A model generated the notes under the pieces. It was not told the origin of the DNA, ran no database searches, and saw only the letters and a list, made by a program, of their open reading frames with translations. A DNA stretch of 64,000 bases from Paracoccus maritimus (GTDB lineage: Bacteria > Pseudomonadota > Alphaproteobacteria > Rhodobacterales > Rhodobacteraceae). Positions within the stretch are counted from its first letter, which is position 1. Each line of letters begins with the position of its first letter. This document shows, one piece after another, positions 53,426 through 62,855 of this stretch. The stretch lies in NCBI RefSeq assembly GCF_025195095.1, contig NZ_JANAVZ010000002.1, forward strand, positions 310,001 to 374,000, written 5' to 3'. The position numbers and the translations under genes were made by a program.

Positions 53426-56400
53426 ATGAAGATCGAACGGCGCTTTACGACAGCAGACGGCGGGGCCTACGGGGACATCGCCTTCACCACCACGATCAGC
53501 GAGATCCGCAATCCCGACGGCAAGATCGTGTTCCGCAACGAGAATGTCGAGGTGCCGAAGGGCTGGTCCCAGGTTGCCAGCGACGTGATCGCGCAGAAAT
53601 ATTTCCGCAAGGCCGGCGTTCCGGCGGCCCTGAAGCGCGTCAAGGAAAAGGGCGTGCCGGAATTCTTGTGGCGCAGCGTCGCGGACACGGACGCGATGGC
53701 CGATCTGCCCGAAGATCAGCGCTATGTCGGTGAAACCAGCGCAAGGCAGGTCTTTGACCGGCTGGCTGGCGCTTGGGCTTACTGGGGCTGGAAGGGCGGA
53801 TATTTTTCCAAAGAGGAAGACGCCCGCGCCTATTACGACGAGATGCGCCACATGCTGGCCCGCCAGATGGCGGCGCCGAACAGCCCGCAATGGTTCAACA
53901 CCGGCCTGCACTGGGCCTATGGCATCGACGGTCCGTCGCAGGGGCATTTCTACGTCGATTACAAATCCCGCAAGCTGGTCAAGTCCAACAGCGCCTACGA
54001 GCATCCCCAGCCGCATGCCTGCTTCATCCAGTCGGTCAGCGACGATCTGGTGAACGAGGGCGGCATCATGGATCTGTGGGTCCGTGAAGCGCGGCTGTTC
54101 AAATACGGCTCGGGCACCGGCACCAACTTTTCGTCCCTGCGTGCCGAGGGCGAAAGCCTGTCGGGCGGCGGCAAGTCCAGCGGGCTGATGGGTTTTCTGA
54201 AGATCGGCGACCGCGCGGCGGGCGCGATCAAGTCTGGCGGCACCACGCGCCGGGCGGCCAAGATGGTGATCTGCGACATGGATCACCCTGATATCGAGGC
54301 CTTCATCAACTGGAAGGTCATCGAGGAACAGAAGGTTGCCAGCCTCGTCGCCGGATCCAAGGCCCACGAGGCAAAACTGAACGAGATCTTCGCCGCGATC
54401 CGCTCCTGGGACGGCGAGATGGCCGACGCCACCGATCCGGCCACCAATGCCGGGCTGAAAACCGCGATCCGCGCCGCCAAGCGCGCGATGATCCCGGAAA
54501 CCTATATCAATCGCGTGCTGCAATATGCACGGCAGGGCTTCGACAGCATCGAATTCCCGACCTATGACACGGATTGGGACAGCGAGGCCTATGTCAGCGT
54601 CTCGGGCCAGAACTCGAACAATTCGGTTCGCGTGACCGACGCGTTCCTCGAGGCGGTCCGCGAGGACAAACCCTGGGAACTGCTGCGTCGCACCGACGGC
54701 AAGACCGCCAGAACGGTCAGCGCGCGCGAATTGTGGGATCAGGTCGGCCACGCCGCCTGGGCCTGCGCCGATCCGGGCATCCAGTTCCACGACACGGTGA
54801 ATTCCTGGCACACCTGCCCGGCGGACGGACCGATCCGCGGCAGCAATCCGTGCAGCGAGTACATGTTCCTGGACGATACCGCCTGCAACCTCGCCTCGAT
54901 GAACCTGCTGAAGTTCTGGACCGGCGATCAGTTCGACGCCGACGGCTATGTGCATGCCACGAGGCTGTGGACCGTCACGCTGGAAATCAGCGTGCTGATG
55001 GCGCAGTTCCCCAGCAAGGAGATCGCGCAGCGCAGCTATGATTTCCGCACGCTGGGACTGGGCTATGCCAATATCGGCGGCCTGCTGATGAACATGGGGC
55101 TTGGTTACGACAGTGAACAGGGCCGCGCGCTGTGCGGGGCGCTGACCGCGATCATGACCGGCGTCGCCTATTCGACCTCGGCCGAGATGGCGGCGGAACT
55201 GGGCGCGTTTCCGGGCTATGCCAAGAACGCCGATCACATGCTGCGGGTGATCCGCAACCACCGCGCCGCCGCGCACGGAATCGGCAACTATAACGGCATC
55301 AATGTCCGCCCCGTGGAACTGGATGCCGATAACTGCCCGGATGCGCGTCTGGTCGCCATCGCCCGCGAGGCCTGGGACGAGGCGCTGACCTTGGGCGAGG
55401 ATCACGGTTTCCGCAACGCGCAGGCCACGGTGATCGCGCCCACGGGCACGATCGGTCTGGTGATGGATTGCGACACGACCGGGATCGAACCCGATTTCGC
55501 ACTGGTCAAGTTCAAGAAGCTTGCGGGGGGCGGCTACTTCAAGATCATCAACCAGTCGGTGCCCGCGGCGCTGGAAACGCTTGGTTACGGCAGCGCCCAG
55601 ATCGAGGAAATCATCGCCTATGCGGTGGGCCATGCCTCACTGGGCAACTGCCCGGGCATCAACCACACGGCGCTGGCCGGTCACGGTTTCGGCCCGCGCG
55701 AGATCGAGAAGGTCGAGGCGGCCCTGGCCACGGCGTTCGACATCCGCTTCGTCTTCAACCAGTGGACCCTGGGCGAAGAGTTCTGCAAGCAGACACTGGG
55801 CATTCCCGCAGACAAGCTGAACGATCCAACCTTCGATCTGCTGCGCCATCTGGGCTTTACCCGCGCCCAGATCGATGCCGCCAACGACCATGTCTGCGGC
55901 ACCATGACGCTGGAAGGCGCGCCGTTCCTGAAGGACGAACATCTGACGGTCTTCGACTGCGCCAATCCCTGCGGAAAGAATGGCACGCGGTATCTGTCGG
56001 TCGAAAGCCATATCCGCATGATGGCCGCCGCGCAGTCGTTCATCTCGGGCGCGATCAGCAAGACAATCAACATGCCCAACAGCGCCACCATAGCCGACGC
56101 GCTGGCAGCCTATGAATTGTCCTGGTCTCTGGGGATCAAGGCCAACGCGCTGTATCGCGACGGATCGAAGCTGTCGCAACCGCTGGCCGCGGCGCTGGTC
56201 GAAGATGATGAGGAAGCCGAGGAAATCCTTGCCAGCGGAAGCGCCCAGGAAAAGGCCGCCGTCATCGCCGAGAAGATCGTTGAAAAGATCATCGTCAAGG
56301 AGGCTGTGCGCAGCCACCGTGAAAAACTGCCCCAGCGCCGAAAGGGTTACACCCAGAAGGCGGTCGTCGGCGGACACAAGGTCTATCTGCGCACCGGCGA

Positions 56401-57064
56401 ATATGACGACGGCAAGCTGGGCGAGATCTTCATCGACATGCACAAGGAAGGGGCGGGCTTCCGGGCGATGATGAACAACTTCGCCATCGCCGTCTCGGTC
56501 GGGCTGCAATACGGGGTGCCGCTGGACGAGTTCGTGGACGCCTTCACCTTCACGCGGTTCGAACCGGCCGGGATGGTGCAGGGCAATGACAGCATCAAGA
56601 ACGCGACCTCGATCCTCGACTATGTGTTCCGCGAACTGGCCGTCAGCTATCTGGACCGCACCGATCTGGCCCATGTGAAGCCCGAAGGCGCGCGTTTCGA
56701 CGACATGGGCGGCGGCGAGGAAGAGGGTCAGAACGTCGCGCCGGTCAGCGAACAGTCCGAACTGAAATCCTTGACCATGCTGAAACAGATCAGCAGCGCT
56801 GGTTACCTGCGCAAGCGCCTGCCGCAGGAACTGATGGTGCTGCAGGGTGGCGTATCGTCATCGGCGGTTGCCAGCGGCATGTCCGATGCGGCGGCCAGCT
56901 ACCAGGTCGCCTCGGTCGCCAGCACAGCGATGGATGTCCGCACCAAGGCACGGATGCAGGGCTACGAGGGAGATCCCTGCGGAGAATGCGGCAACTACAC
57001 GCTGGTCCGCAACGGCACCTGCATGAAGTGCAATACCTGCGGCGGCACCTCGGGGTGCAGCTGA
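53426..57064 (+). CDS. nrdJ: Class II (adenosylcobalamin-dependent) ribonucleoside-diphosphate reductase
   Basis: A 1,212-residue B12-dependent ribonucleotide reductase of the long NrdJ type. It makes deoxynucleotides without oxygen or an iron subunit. Visible parts include [33 protein letters not shown], the active-site loop [24 protein letters not shown] and [27 protein letters not shown]-terminal zinc-ribbon-like tail is rich in Cys-x2-Cys pairs ([22 protein letters not shown]) and includes the redox cysteines that re-reduce the active site. The ATG at 53426 follows AGAGGGCAGG. An upstream open frame is not family sequence. Stand-alone gene. Confidence 0.96.
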   Translation: MKIERRFTTADGGAYGDIAFTTTISEIRNPDGKIVFRNENVEVPKGWSQVASDVIAQKYFRKAGVPAALKRVKEKGVPEFLWRSVADTDAMADLPEDQRYVGETSARQVFDRLAGAWAYWGWKGGYFSKEEDARAYYDEMRHMLARQMAAPNSPQWFNTGLHWAYGIDGPSQGHFYVDYKSRKLVKSNSAYEHPQPHACFIQSVSDDLVNEGGIMDLWVREARLFKYGSGTGTNFSSLRAEGESLSGGGKSSGLMGFLKIGDRAAGAIKSGGTTRRAAKMVICDMDHPDIEAFINWKVIEEQKVASLVAGSKAHEAKLNEIFAAIRSWDGEMADATDPATNAGLKTAIRAAKRAMIPETYINRVLQYARQGFDSIEFPTYDTDWDSEAYVSVSGQNSNNSVRVTDAFLEAVREDKPWELLRRTDGKTARTVSARELWDQVGHAAWACADPGIQFHDTVNSWHTCPADGPIRGSNPCSEYMFLDDTACNLASMNLLKFWTGDQFDADGYVHATRLWTVTLEISVLMAQFPSKEIAQRSYDFRTLGLGYANIGGLLMNMGLGYDSEQGRALCGALTAIMTGVAYSTSAEMAAELGAFPGYAKNADHMLRVIRNHRAAAHGIGNYNGINVRPVELDADNCPDARLVAIAREAWDEALTLGEDHGFRNAQATVIAPTGTIGLVMDCDTTGIEPDFALVKFKKLAGGGYFKIINQSVPAALETLGYGSAQIEEIIAYAVGHASLGNCPGINHTALAGHGFGPREIEKVEAALATAFDIRFVFNQWTLGEEFCKQTLGIPADKLNDPTFDLLRHLGFTRAQIDAANDHVCGTMTLEGAPFLKDEHLTVFDCANPCGKNGTRYLSVESHIRMMAAAQSFISGAISKTINMPNSATIADALAAYELSWSLGIKANALYRDGSKLSQPLAAALVEDDEEAEEILASGSAQEKAAVIAEKIVEKIIVKEAVRSHREKLPQRRKGYTQKAVVGGHKVYLRTGEYDDGKLGEIFIDMHKEGAGFRAMMNNFAIAVSVGLQYGVPLDEFVDAFTFTRFEPAGMVQGNDSIKNATSILDYVFRELAVSYLDRTDLAHVKPEGARFDDMGGGEEEGQNVAPVSEQSELKSLTMLKQISSAGYLRKRLPQELMVLQGGVSSSAVASGMSDAAASYQVASVASTAMDVRTKARMQGYEGDPCGECGNYTLVRNGTCMKCNTCGGTSGCS

Positions 57065-57071
57065 TCTAGCC

Positions 57072-57098
57072 GGGGCCGCTGCGGCGGCCCCCGAGTTT
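57072..57098 (+). terminator. Hairpin just after nrdJ
   Basis: Eight-bp stem GGGGCCGC (57072-57079) with GCGGCCCC (57084-57091), loop TGCG, followed by only TTT (57096-57098). It starts eight bases after the nrdJ stop. Terminator strength is doubtful. Confidence 0.4.
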
Positions 57099-57189
57099 AT
57101 GTCAGGCGAAGGGCGCGGGGCTCCCTCCTACCCGCGCGCCTATCGAAGCAGCCAGCCGCCCGGCAAGAGGCGCGCATCCTGACATCCCG

Positions 57190-57230
57190 CCCCCCGCGTT
57201 GTGGCAGCAATCGCGGGGGGTGACTTTTTT
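57190..57230 (+). terminator. Strong rho-independent terminator upstream of fahA
   Basis: Nine-bp stem CCCCCCGCG (57190-57198) with CGCGGGGGG (57212-57220), 13-base loop, then TGAC and six T residues (57225-57230). It is 125 bases after nrdJ, so it ends either the nrdJ message or a short separate transcript. Confidence 0.75.
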
Positions 57231-57366
57231 GCGGACAGCGCGGCGGTGACGACCCCGTTCCGCGGTTCCTTCGTACCACCGAACCCTGTGTGTGGACCGT
57301 CGGACGACGGGATAGGCCACATCCTTTCCTTGTTTCCGAGCGTGCGATAACGCCGTCGCGATAATG

Positions 57367-57380
57367 GTTGCAATTGAAAC
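57367..57380. promoter_or_regulatory. Palindromic candidate operator upstream of fahA
   Basis: GTTGCAATTGAAAC: an imperfect palindrome centred on CAATTG with one mismatched pair, 93 bases before the fahA ATG. MarR-type regulators bind sites of this size; a MarR gene lies at the end of the same gene group. I saw no second copy in front of the MarR gene. Confidence 0.35.
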
Positions 57381-57472
57381 GAAATCTGTTAAGCAGATCA
57401 GGAAAAGGGATTGCCTGCCACGCGTCCGTTCGTGTGCCCGGCAGGACCTGAAGCAGACACAGGGGACATCAG

Positions 57473-58684
57473 ATGCCGATGGTCGAACAGCCATTGCGCA
57501 GCCGGGTATCGGCTGCGAACGATGAAGGATGTGATTTTCCGATCCAGAACCTGCCGTTCGGCGTGTTCTCGGACGGGCAGGGGCCGCGCTGCGGGGTGGC
57601 GATCGGCGACATGATCGTTGACTTGGCCGAGTGCGAGGCGCGCGGCCTGCTTGAGGCGGGCGGCACCTTTCGGGCACCGCAGCTGAACGATTTCATCGCG
57701 CTGGGTCGGGCGGCATGGGACCGGGTTCGTGCCCGGCTGACCGAACTGCTGGCAGAGGGCGCGGACGAGGATGTGCCGCTGGTCCCGATGGACAAGGCCA
57801 CGCTGCATATGCCGATCAGGGTCACAGAGTTCACGGATTTCTACGCCTCGAAGAACCATGCCTTCAACGTGGGCGTGCTGTTTCGCGGTCCCGAGAACGC
57901 CTTGCCGCCGCAATGGACGCATATGCCCATAGGCTATAATGGCCGGGCATCCTCGGTCGTGGTCTCGGGCACCGATATCCGTCGTCCGATGGGTCAGGTG
58001 AAGGCCGAGAACGGTCCCGAATGGACGGCCTGCCGTCGTCTGGATCTGGAACTGGAACTGGGCGCCATCGTGGGCGCCGACAGTGCCATGGGTCAGCGCG
58101 TCAGCGTCGAAGAGGCCGAGCAGATGATCTTCGGCTATGTGCTGCTGAACGACTGGTCGGCGCGTGACATCCAGGCGTGGGAATATCAGCCGCTGGGTCC
58201 GTTCCAGTCCAAGGCGCTGGGGACGACGATCAGCCCGTGGATCGTGACCCAGGCCGCGTTGGAGCCGTTCCGAAGCGAAGGCGCGGCGCGGGTCAACGAC
58301 CTGCTGCCCTATCTGCGTGAAGAACGTCCCGGCTTCTATGACATGACCGTCGGCTGGACCATGAACGGCCAGAAGATGGGCGAGACGAACTACAACGTGA
58401 TGTATTATTCCAGCGCCCAGCAACTGGCCCACCATACCGAGTCAGGCTGTCCGATGCGGGTTGGCGACCTGCTGGGGTCGGGCACTATCTCGGGGCCCAC
58501 CCAAGATCAAACCGGCGCGCTGCTGGAGATGACGCAGGGCGGCAAGTCTCCGGTCAAGGTCAATGGCGCCGACCGAACCTTCATCGAAGATGGCGACCGG
58601 ATCGGGCTCTACGGATTCGCACAAGGCGACGGTTACCGCATTGGTTTCGGTCCCTGCACCGGCAAGATCCTTCCGGCGGACTGA
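57473..58684 (+). CDS. fahA: Fumarylacetoacetase
   Basis: A 403-residue fumarylacetoacetate hydrolase. An N-terminal SH3-like domain (FPIQNLPFGVFSD) precedes the catalytic domain with TDFYASKNHAFNVGVLFR (metal Asp and catalytic His), RLDLELELGAIVG (Glu ligands), GYVLLNDWSARDIQAWEYQPLGPFQSKALGTTISPWIV and DLLGSGTISG. It cleaves fumarylacetoacetate to fumarate and acetoacetate, the last step of homogentisate (Tyr/Phe) breakdown. An in-frame ATG two codons later (57479) is also possible. It is first in a five-gene coupled operon. Homogentisate dioxygenase is not nearby. Confidence 0.94.
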   Translation: MPMVEQPLRSRVSAANDEGCDFPIQNLPFGVFSDGQGPRCGVAIGDMIVDLAECEARGLLEAGGTFRAPQLNDFIALGRAAWDRVRARLTELLAEGADEDVPLVPMDKATLHMPIRVTEFTDFYASKNHAFNVGVLFRGPENALPPQWTHMPIGYNGRASSVVVSGTDIRRPMGQVKAENGPEWTACRRLDLELELGAIVGADSAMGQRVSVEEAEQMIFGYVLLNDWSARDIQAWEYQPLGPFQSKALGTTISPWIVTQAALEPFRSEGAARVNDLLPYLREERPGFYDMTVGWTMNGQKMGETNYNVMYYSSAQQLAHHTESGCPMRVGDLLGSGTISGPTQDQTGALLEMTQGGKSPVKVNGADRTFIEDGDRIGLYGFAQGDGYRIGFGPCTGKILPAD

Positions 58685-58686
58685 CA

Positions 58687-59358
58687 ATGACTGATATCGT
58701 CCTGCATGACTACTGGCGATCCTCGGCATCCTACCGGGTGCGGATCGCACTGGGGCTGAAGGGCATCATCTATACGGCGGTCCCGGTCGATCTGGTCATC
58801 GGCCAACAGCACGCAGCCGATCACCTGGCCCGCAACCCGCAGGGCCTGGTGCCGGTTCTGCAGATCGACGGTCTGGTGCTGACCCAGTCGCTGGCGATCC
58901 TGGAATATCTTGACGAAACCCGCCCCGAACCACCGCTGCTGCCAATTGACCCTGCCGCGCGTGCCCATGTCCGGGCCCTCGCCCTTGCCATCGCCTGCGA
59001 GATCCACCCGCTGTCCAATCTGGCCGTGCTTGGCCGGGTCGAGGCTTTGGCAGGCGCCGGGGCACGCAGCGACTGGAATCGTACCAATATCGAACGCGGA
59101 CTGCGCGCGGTCGAGGCGATGCTGGACCATCCGCAGTTCGACGGGCGGTTCTGCCACGGCGGCGCGGCGTCGATTGCCGACTGCACGCTGATGCCGCAGC
59201 TTTACAATGCCGCCCGCTGGGGCGTCGGCTTCGACCACCTGCCGCGCATTGCGGCGGTGGCGGAACACTGCGCCACGCTGCCGGCCTTTGCCGGGGCACA
59301 TCCCGACAGATCCGACCCTTCGCGACAGGCGAAGGCATCACAGGAGGAGAGCCGATGA
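58687..59358 (+). CDS. maiA: Maleylacetoacetate isomerase (zeta-class GST)
   Basis: A 223-residue glutathione S-transferase of the zeta class. The signature YWRSSASYRVRIALGLKGI, with the glutathione-activating Ser-Ser, is at residues about 9-27; NPQGLVPVLQIDG and LTQSLAILEYLDE complete the thioredoxin-like domain; the C-terminal helical domain follows. It isomerises maleylacetoacetate to fumarylacetoacetate with glutathione. It starts two bases after fahA and overlaps the TRAP binding-protein gene by ATGA (59355-59358). Confidence 0.93.
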   Translation: MTDIVLHDYWRSSASYRVRIALGLKGIIYTAVPVDLVIGQQHAADHLARNPQGLVPVLQIDGLVLTQSLAILEYLDETRPEPPLLPIDPAARAHVRALALAIACEIHPLSNLAVLGRVEALAGAGARSDWNRTNIERGLRAVEAMLDHPQFDGRFCHGGAASIADCTLMPQLYNAARWGVGFDHLPRIAAVAEHCATLPAFAGAHPDRSDPSRQAKASQEESR

Positions 59359-60362
59359 AACCGCTGAAATTCGCCCTTGCCGGTCTGCTGCTTGCCGCGC
59401 AACCCGTGTTGGCCGAGGAACTGATCATGTCCTCGTGGCTGCCGCCCAAACACCCCATCGTCGTCAACGCGTTTGAACCCTGGGCCGAAGAGGTCGAAAA
59501 GGTCACCGATGGCCGCGTGACGGTGCGGATCATGGGCAAGCCGCTTGGCAGCCCGCCCGCACATTTCGACATGGCGCGCGACGGCATCGCCGACATCACC
59601 TACGGTCTGCATTCCTTTACCGAGGACGACCGCTTCACCCGCGCCAAGCTGGGCCAGTTCAGCTTTCTGGGCGACGATGCCATCGGCAACTCCAAGGCCT
59701 ATTGGTCGATCTACGGCACCGATCTGAACGCGGCCGAGGAACACAAGGGCACGCATCTTTTGGGCCTGTTCATGCACGGGCCGGGCCTGCTGCACAACAA
59801 TGTCCGCAAGATCGAGACACCCGGCGACATGCAGGGCCTCAAGATCCGCGTGCCGGGCGGCTATGTCGCCGATCTGGTGTCTGCGCTTGGCGCCACGCCG
59901 TTGTTCATGTCCTCGCCCGAGGTTTATGAAAAACTGTCGCGCGGCGTAATCGACGGGGTGGCCTTTACCTATGAGGCGATGACTGCCTTCAACCTGGTCG
60001 ATGACATCAAGTATTCGATGACGGTGCCCGGCGGCATCTACAACACAACCTGGTTCTTCGTGGTCAACGAAGACCGCTGGAACGGGATTTCCGACGAGGA
60101 CCGCGCGGCCATCGACGCGATTTCGGGCGAGGCATTCGCGGAACGGGTCGGGCAGGCCTGGAACGATGCCGATACCGCCGCCAAGGCCGAGATCGGCGAC
60201 AAGGTCGATTTCTATCAGGCCAGCGCCGAAGTCGTCGCGCCGCTGCGTGACGCGGCGGCGACGCTGGAACAGGCATGGTCCGACAGTCTGGGGGACGGCT
60301 ATGACGGCGCCGCCGCGCTGGCCCGGTTCCGCGAGATGACCGGCACCTCGGTCGCGGAATGA
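59355..60362 (+). CDS. TRAP transporter periplasmic binding protein (DctP family)
   Basis: A 335-residue DctP-type binding protein with a signal peptide (about residues 1-22, PVLAEE). Typical segments are SSWLPPKHPIVVNAFEPWAEEVEKVT and LKIRVPGGYVADLVSALGATPLFMSSPEVYEKLSRGVIDGV; the Arg in KIRVPGG is the residue that pairs with a substrate carboxylate. So the ligand is an organic acid. Coupling to maiA and fahA by overlapping start and stop suggests an aromatic acid of the homogentisate route or a related keto acid; this is inference. Confidence 0.9.
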   Translation: MKPLKFALAGLLLAAQPVLAEELIMSSWLPPKHPIVVNAFEPWAEEVEKVTDGRVTVRIMGKPLGSPPAHFDMARDGIADITYGLHSFTEDDRFTRAKLGQFSFLGDDAIGNSKAYWSIYGTDLNAAEEHKGTHLLGLFMHGPGLLHNNVRKIETPGDMQGLKIRVPGGYVADLVSALGATPLFMSSPEVYEKLSRGVIDGVAFTYEAMTAFNLVDDIKYSMTVPGGIYNTTWFFVVNEDRWNGISDEDRAAIDAISGEAFAERVGQAWNDADTAAKAEIGDKVDFYQASAEVVAPLRDAAATLEQAWSDSLGDGYDGAAALARFREMTGTSVAE

Positions 60363-60874
60363 CCGCGCAGGAACATGGCAATGACGTCCCGGCACCCGAG
60401 ATGATGCCGGGACGCCCCCCGCATCGCCACAGGCGGTGGTATCGGGTTCTGGCCGGCGTATCGGCAGTTCTGATCCTGCTGCTGATCGGCGTGACCTGCG
60501 TCGATGTCGTGGGACGCTATCTGTTCAACCGGCCCTTCGGCGGCGCCTATGAGCTGACCCAGATCCTGCTGGCGGCGCTGGTCTTCGCGGCGCTGCCGCT
60601 GACCAGCGCCGATGGCGGCCATGTCGAGGTCGATCTGGCACTGCACCTGCTGCCGCGCCGGGTCCAGCGCCTGCTGGGACGATTGGCGGCAGGTGTTTCG
60701 GCGGTGGTTCTGGTCTATTTCGCGTGGCGGCTGGCGCTGATCGGCCTGGACCAGATGCATGACGGCGCGCGCAGCGCGTCGCTGGCCATTCCGATGGCGC
60801 CGCTGGCGTTTCTGGCGTCGATCAGCTGCGTCGCCTCGGCCATCGCGATGATCCTGCGGCAGGAGACAGCATGA
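60359..60874 (+). CDS. TRAP transporter small membrane subunit (DctQ family)
   Basis: A 171-residue protein with four helices (about 26-48, 62-82, 104-126, 140-162) and the DctQ motif VTCVDVVGRYLFNRPFGGAYELTQ. A hydrophilic 25-residue N-terminal extension (rich in Pro, His, Arg) is cytoplasmic. It overlaps both neighbours by ATGA (60359-60362 and 60871-60874). It bridges the binding protein and the large permease. Confidence 0.88.
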   Translation: MTAQEHGNDVPAPEMMPGRPPHRHRRWYRVLAGVSAVLILLLIGVTCVDVVGRYLFNRPFGGAYELTQILLAALVFAALPLTSADGGHVEVDLALHLLPRRVQRLLGRLAAGVSAVVLVYFAWRLALIGLDQMHDGARSASLAIPMAPLAFLASISCVASAIAMILRQETA

Positions 60875-62181
60875 CCGTTTCCCTGATTGCCTTCGCCATC
60901 CTGCTGGGGATGGTCTTCATCCGAATCCCGATCGCGTTTGCGATGGCGGTCGTCGGCGGCGCGGGATTCGCGCTGCTGCGGGGCTGGGGCCCTGCCGGGG
61001 CCATGGTCGGCAACGCGGTCTTCGAAACGGGGCTGAACTATTCACTCTCGGTCGTGCCGCTGTTCATCTTCATGGGCAATGTGCTGGCAGGGTCGGGCAT
61101 CGCGCAGGGTCTTTTCTCGGCCGCGGACCGGATCTTCGGCCGGATGCGCGGCGGGCTTGCGATGGCGACGGTCCTGTCCTGCGGCGGCTTCTCGGCGGTT
61201 TGCGGGTCGTCGCTGGCCACCGCGGCGACCATGTCCAAGGTGACGATGCCCTCGATGCGGCGCTTTGGCTATTCCGACAGTCTGGCGACCGGGGCGATTG
61301 CCGCGGGCGGCACGCTGGGGATCCTGATCCCGCCGTCGGTCGTGCTGATCATCTTCGGACTTCTGACCGAGGCTGATATTGGCAAGCTGTTCCTTGCCGG
61401 GATCATCCCCGGTATCCTGGGCATCATCGGCTATCTTCTGGCCGTGATGGTCGCGGTCCGCCTGAAGCCGGAACTGGCCCCGAAGGTCGGCGAGGTTCAC
61501 CCGATGACACGGCGTGATGCGATCAGCGTCGTTGCCGTCCTGTCCCTGTTCGTCTTCATCATGGCCGGGATCTATGGCGGGTTTTTCACGCCGATCGAGG
61601 CTGCCGGGATGGGCGCCGCCGCCGCGCTGCTGATCGCGTTTGCGACAGGCGGTCTGACACGCGGGGCGCTGTGGACGGCGTTTCTGGACAGCGCCACCGC
61701 CTCGGCGATGATCTTCGCCATCATCATCGGGGCCGAAATCTTCAGCAATTTCGTCACATTCGCGGGGCTTCCCGATGCATTGTCGGCCATCGTGACGGAT
61801 CTGGGACTGTCGCCCTGGGTGGTGTTGCTGGTGATCGTGGCGATCTACATGGTGCTGGGCTGTTTTCTGGAAAGCCTGTCGATGATCCTGCTGACCGTGC
61901 CGGTCTTCTATCCGCTGGTCTCGGATCTGGATTTCGGGCTCGCTATTCTGCAGGATCCCGATGCCGTCCTGATCTGGTTCGCGATCATCGTCGTGGTGGT
62001 GACCGAGATCAGCCTGATCACACCGCCCATCGGCATGAATGTCTTCGTGCTGCGTTCGGTGCTGCCGGATGTGACGCTGGGGACGATATTCCGGGGTGTC
62101 TATGTGTTCTGGCTGGCCGACCTGCTGCGTCTGGCGCTGATCATCATGCTGCCGGTCCTGTCGTTGTATCTGGCCACCTGA
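60871..62181 (+). CDS. TRAP transporter large permease (DctM family)
   Basis: A 436-residue permease with 11-12 helices. DctM signatures include FIFMGNVLAGSGIAQGLF, SCGGFSAVCGSSLATAATM, GGTLGILIPPSVVLIIFG and the C-terminal LITPPIGMNVFVLRSV. Sodium-coupled uptake of the organic acid delivered by the DctP-type protein is the family function. It is the last gene of the fahA-maiA-TRAP operon; 100 bases separate it from the MarR gene. Confidence 0.93.
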   Translation: MTVSLIAFAILLGMVFIRIPIAFAMAVVGGAGFALLRGWGPAGAMVGNAVFETGLNYSLSVVPLFIFMGNVLAGSGIAQGLFSAADRIFGRMRGGLAMATVLSCGGFSAVCGSSLATAATMSKVTMPSMRRFGYSDSLATGAIAAGGTLGILIPPSVVLIIFGLLTEADIGKLFLAGIIPGILGIIGYLLAVMVAVRLKPELAPKVGEVHPMTRRDAISVVAVLSLFVFIMAGIYGGFFTPIEAAGMGAAAALLIAFATGGLTRGALWTAFLDSATASAMIFAIIIGAEIFSNFVTFAGLPDALSAIVTDLGLSPWVVLLVIVAIYMVLGCFLESLSMILLTVPVFYPLVSDLDFGLAILQDPDAVLIWFAIIVVVVTEISLITPPIGMNVFVLRSVLPDVTLGTIFRGVYVFWLADLLRLALIIMLPVLSLYLAT

Positions 62182-62281
62182 CCGGTCCGAAGCCCGCCGG
62201 GCCGTTCGGGAACTTGCTTTCCGGCCGTCCGCACGGCATCCGGTGCACCCGTAACGTCATCCGCCCAGAAAGGTGGCAGCC

Positions 62282-62773
62282 ATGCGTATCGAGACGTTCT
62301 TTCCCTATCGCCTCGCCGTCGTGGCCGAGGCATTTTCGCGCCAGCTTGTCGCCGTTTACGGTCGCGAACACGGCCTGACGCGCGAGGAATGGCGGCTGCT
62401 GTTCCTGCTGGAGGATGCCGGAACGCTGAATTCGCTGCAACTGTCTCAACGGACCTCTCTGGACAAGGTGCAGGTCAGTCGCGCGGCCTCGCGGCTGGAA
62501 GCCAAGGGCCTGATCACCCGTGAGGTGCTTGGATCGGACCGCAGGCTGCGGAACTATGCGGTAACCGAGGAAGGGCGTCAGGTATTCCAGCGTGCCTTCG
62601 GCGGGGTCGAGGCACGGGCCGCCGAGATCCTCGAGGCGATGCCCGTGGCCGACCGCGACGCACTGCAGCAGGGCATCGCCGCGCTGGATCGCGCCATCGC
62701 CAGGGTCACCTCGCCCCAGGAGGGTCGCGGCACGGCCTTTCCACGGCCGGGCACTGCCGAGCCGACCGACTGA
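62282..62773 (+). CDS. MarR-family transcriptional regulator
   Basis: A 163-residue MarR regulator. The winged helix-turn-helix covers LTREEWRLLFLLEDAGTLNSLQLSQRTSLDKVQVSRAASRLEAKGLITREV and the wing SDRRLRNYAVTEEG (residues about 28-100), flanked by dimerisation helices. The ATG at 62282 follows AAAGGTGG; a GTG three codons earlier is possible. Position right after the TRAP genes suggests it controls the fahA operon, with an aromatic acid as likely effector. Confidence 0.87.
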   Translation: MRIETFFPYRLAVVAEAFSRQLVAVYGREHGLTREEWRLLFLLEDAGTLNSLQLSQRTSLDKVQVSRAASRLEAKGLITREVLGSDRRLRNYAVTEEGRQVFQRAFGGVEARAAEILEAMPVADRDALQQGIAALDRAIARVTSPQEGRGTAFPRPGTAEPTD

Positions 62774-62780
62774 TTGCGGG

Positions 62781-62807
62781 CGCCGCCAGTCTTGCCGGCT
62801 GGCGGCG
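62781..62807 (+). other. Intergenic stem-loop between the MarR gene and selD
   Basis: Perfect nine-bp stem CGCCGCCAG (62781-62789) with CTGGCGGCG (62799-62807), nine-base loop, eight bases after the MarR stop. No T-run, so it is a weak terminator at best. Confidence 0.5.
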
Positions 62808-62855
62808 AGCCGCGTATCAACCTCTCGGCGGCCCGCCCAAAGAAGGAGAGTTCCG

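Larger units (their letters stand above)
57065..57472. other. 408-base gap between nrdJ and fahA
   Basis: No convincing gene. It holds a hairpin just after nrdJ, a strong terminator at 57190-57230 and, nearer fahA, an AT-richer stretch with the palindrome GTTGCAATTGAAAC. The 120 bases between the two hairpins could encode a short RNA, but no promoter was recognised. Confidence 0.4.
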
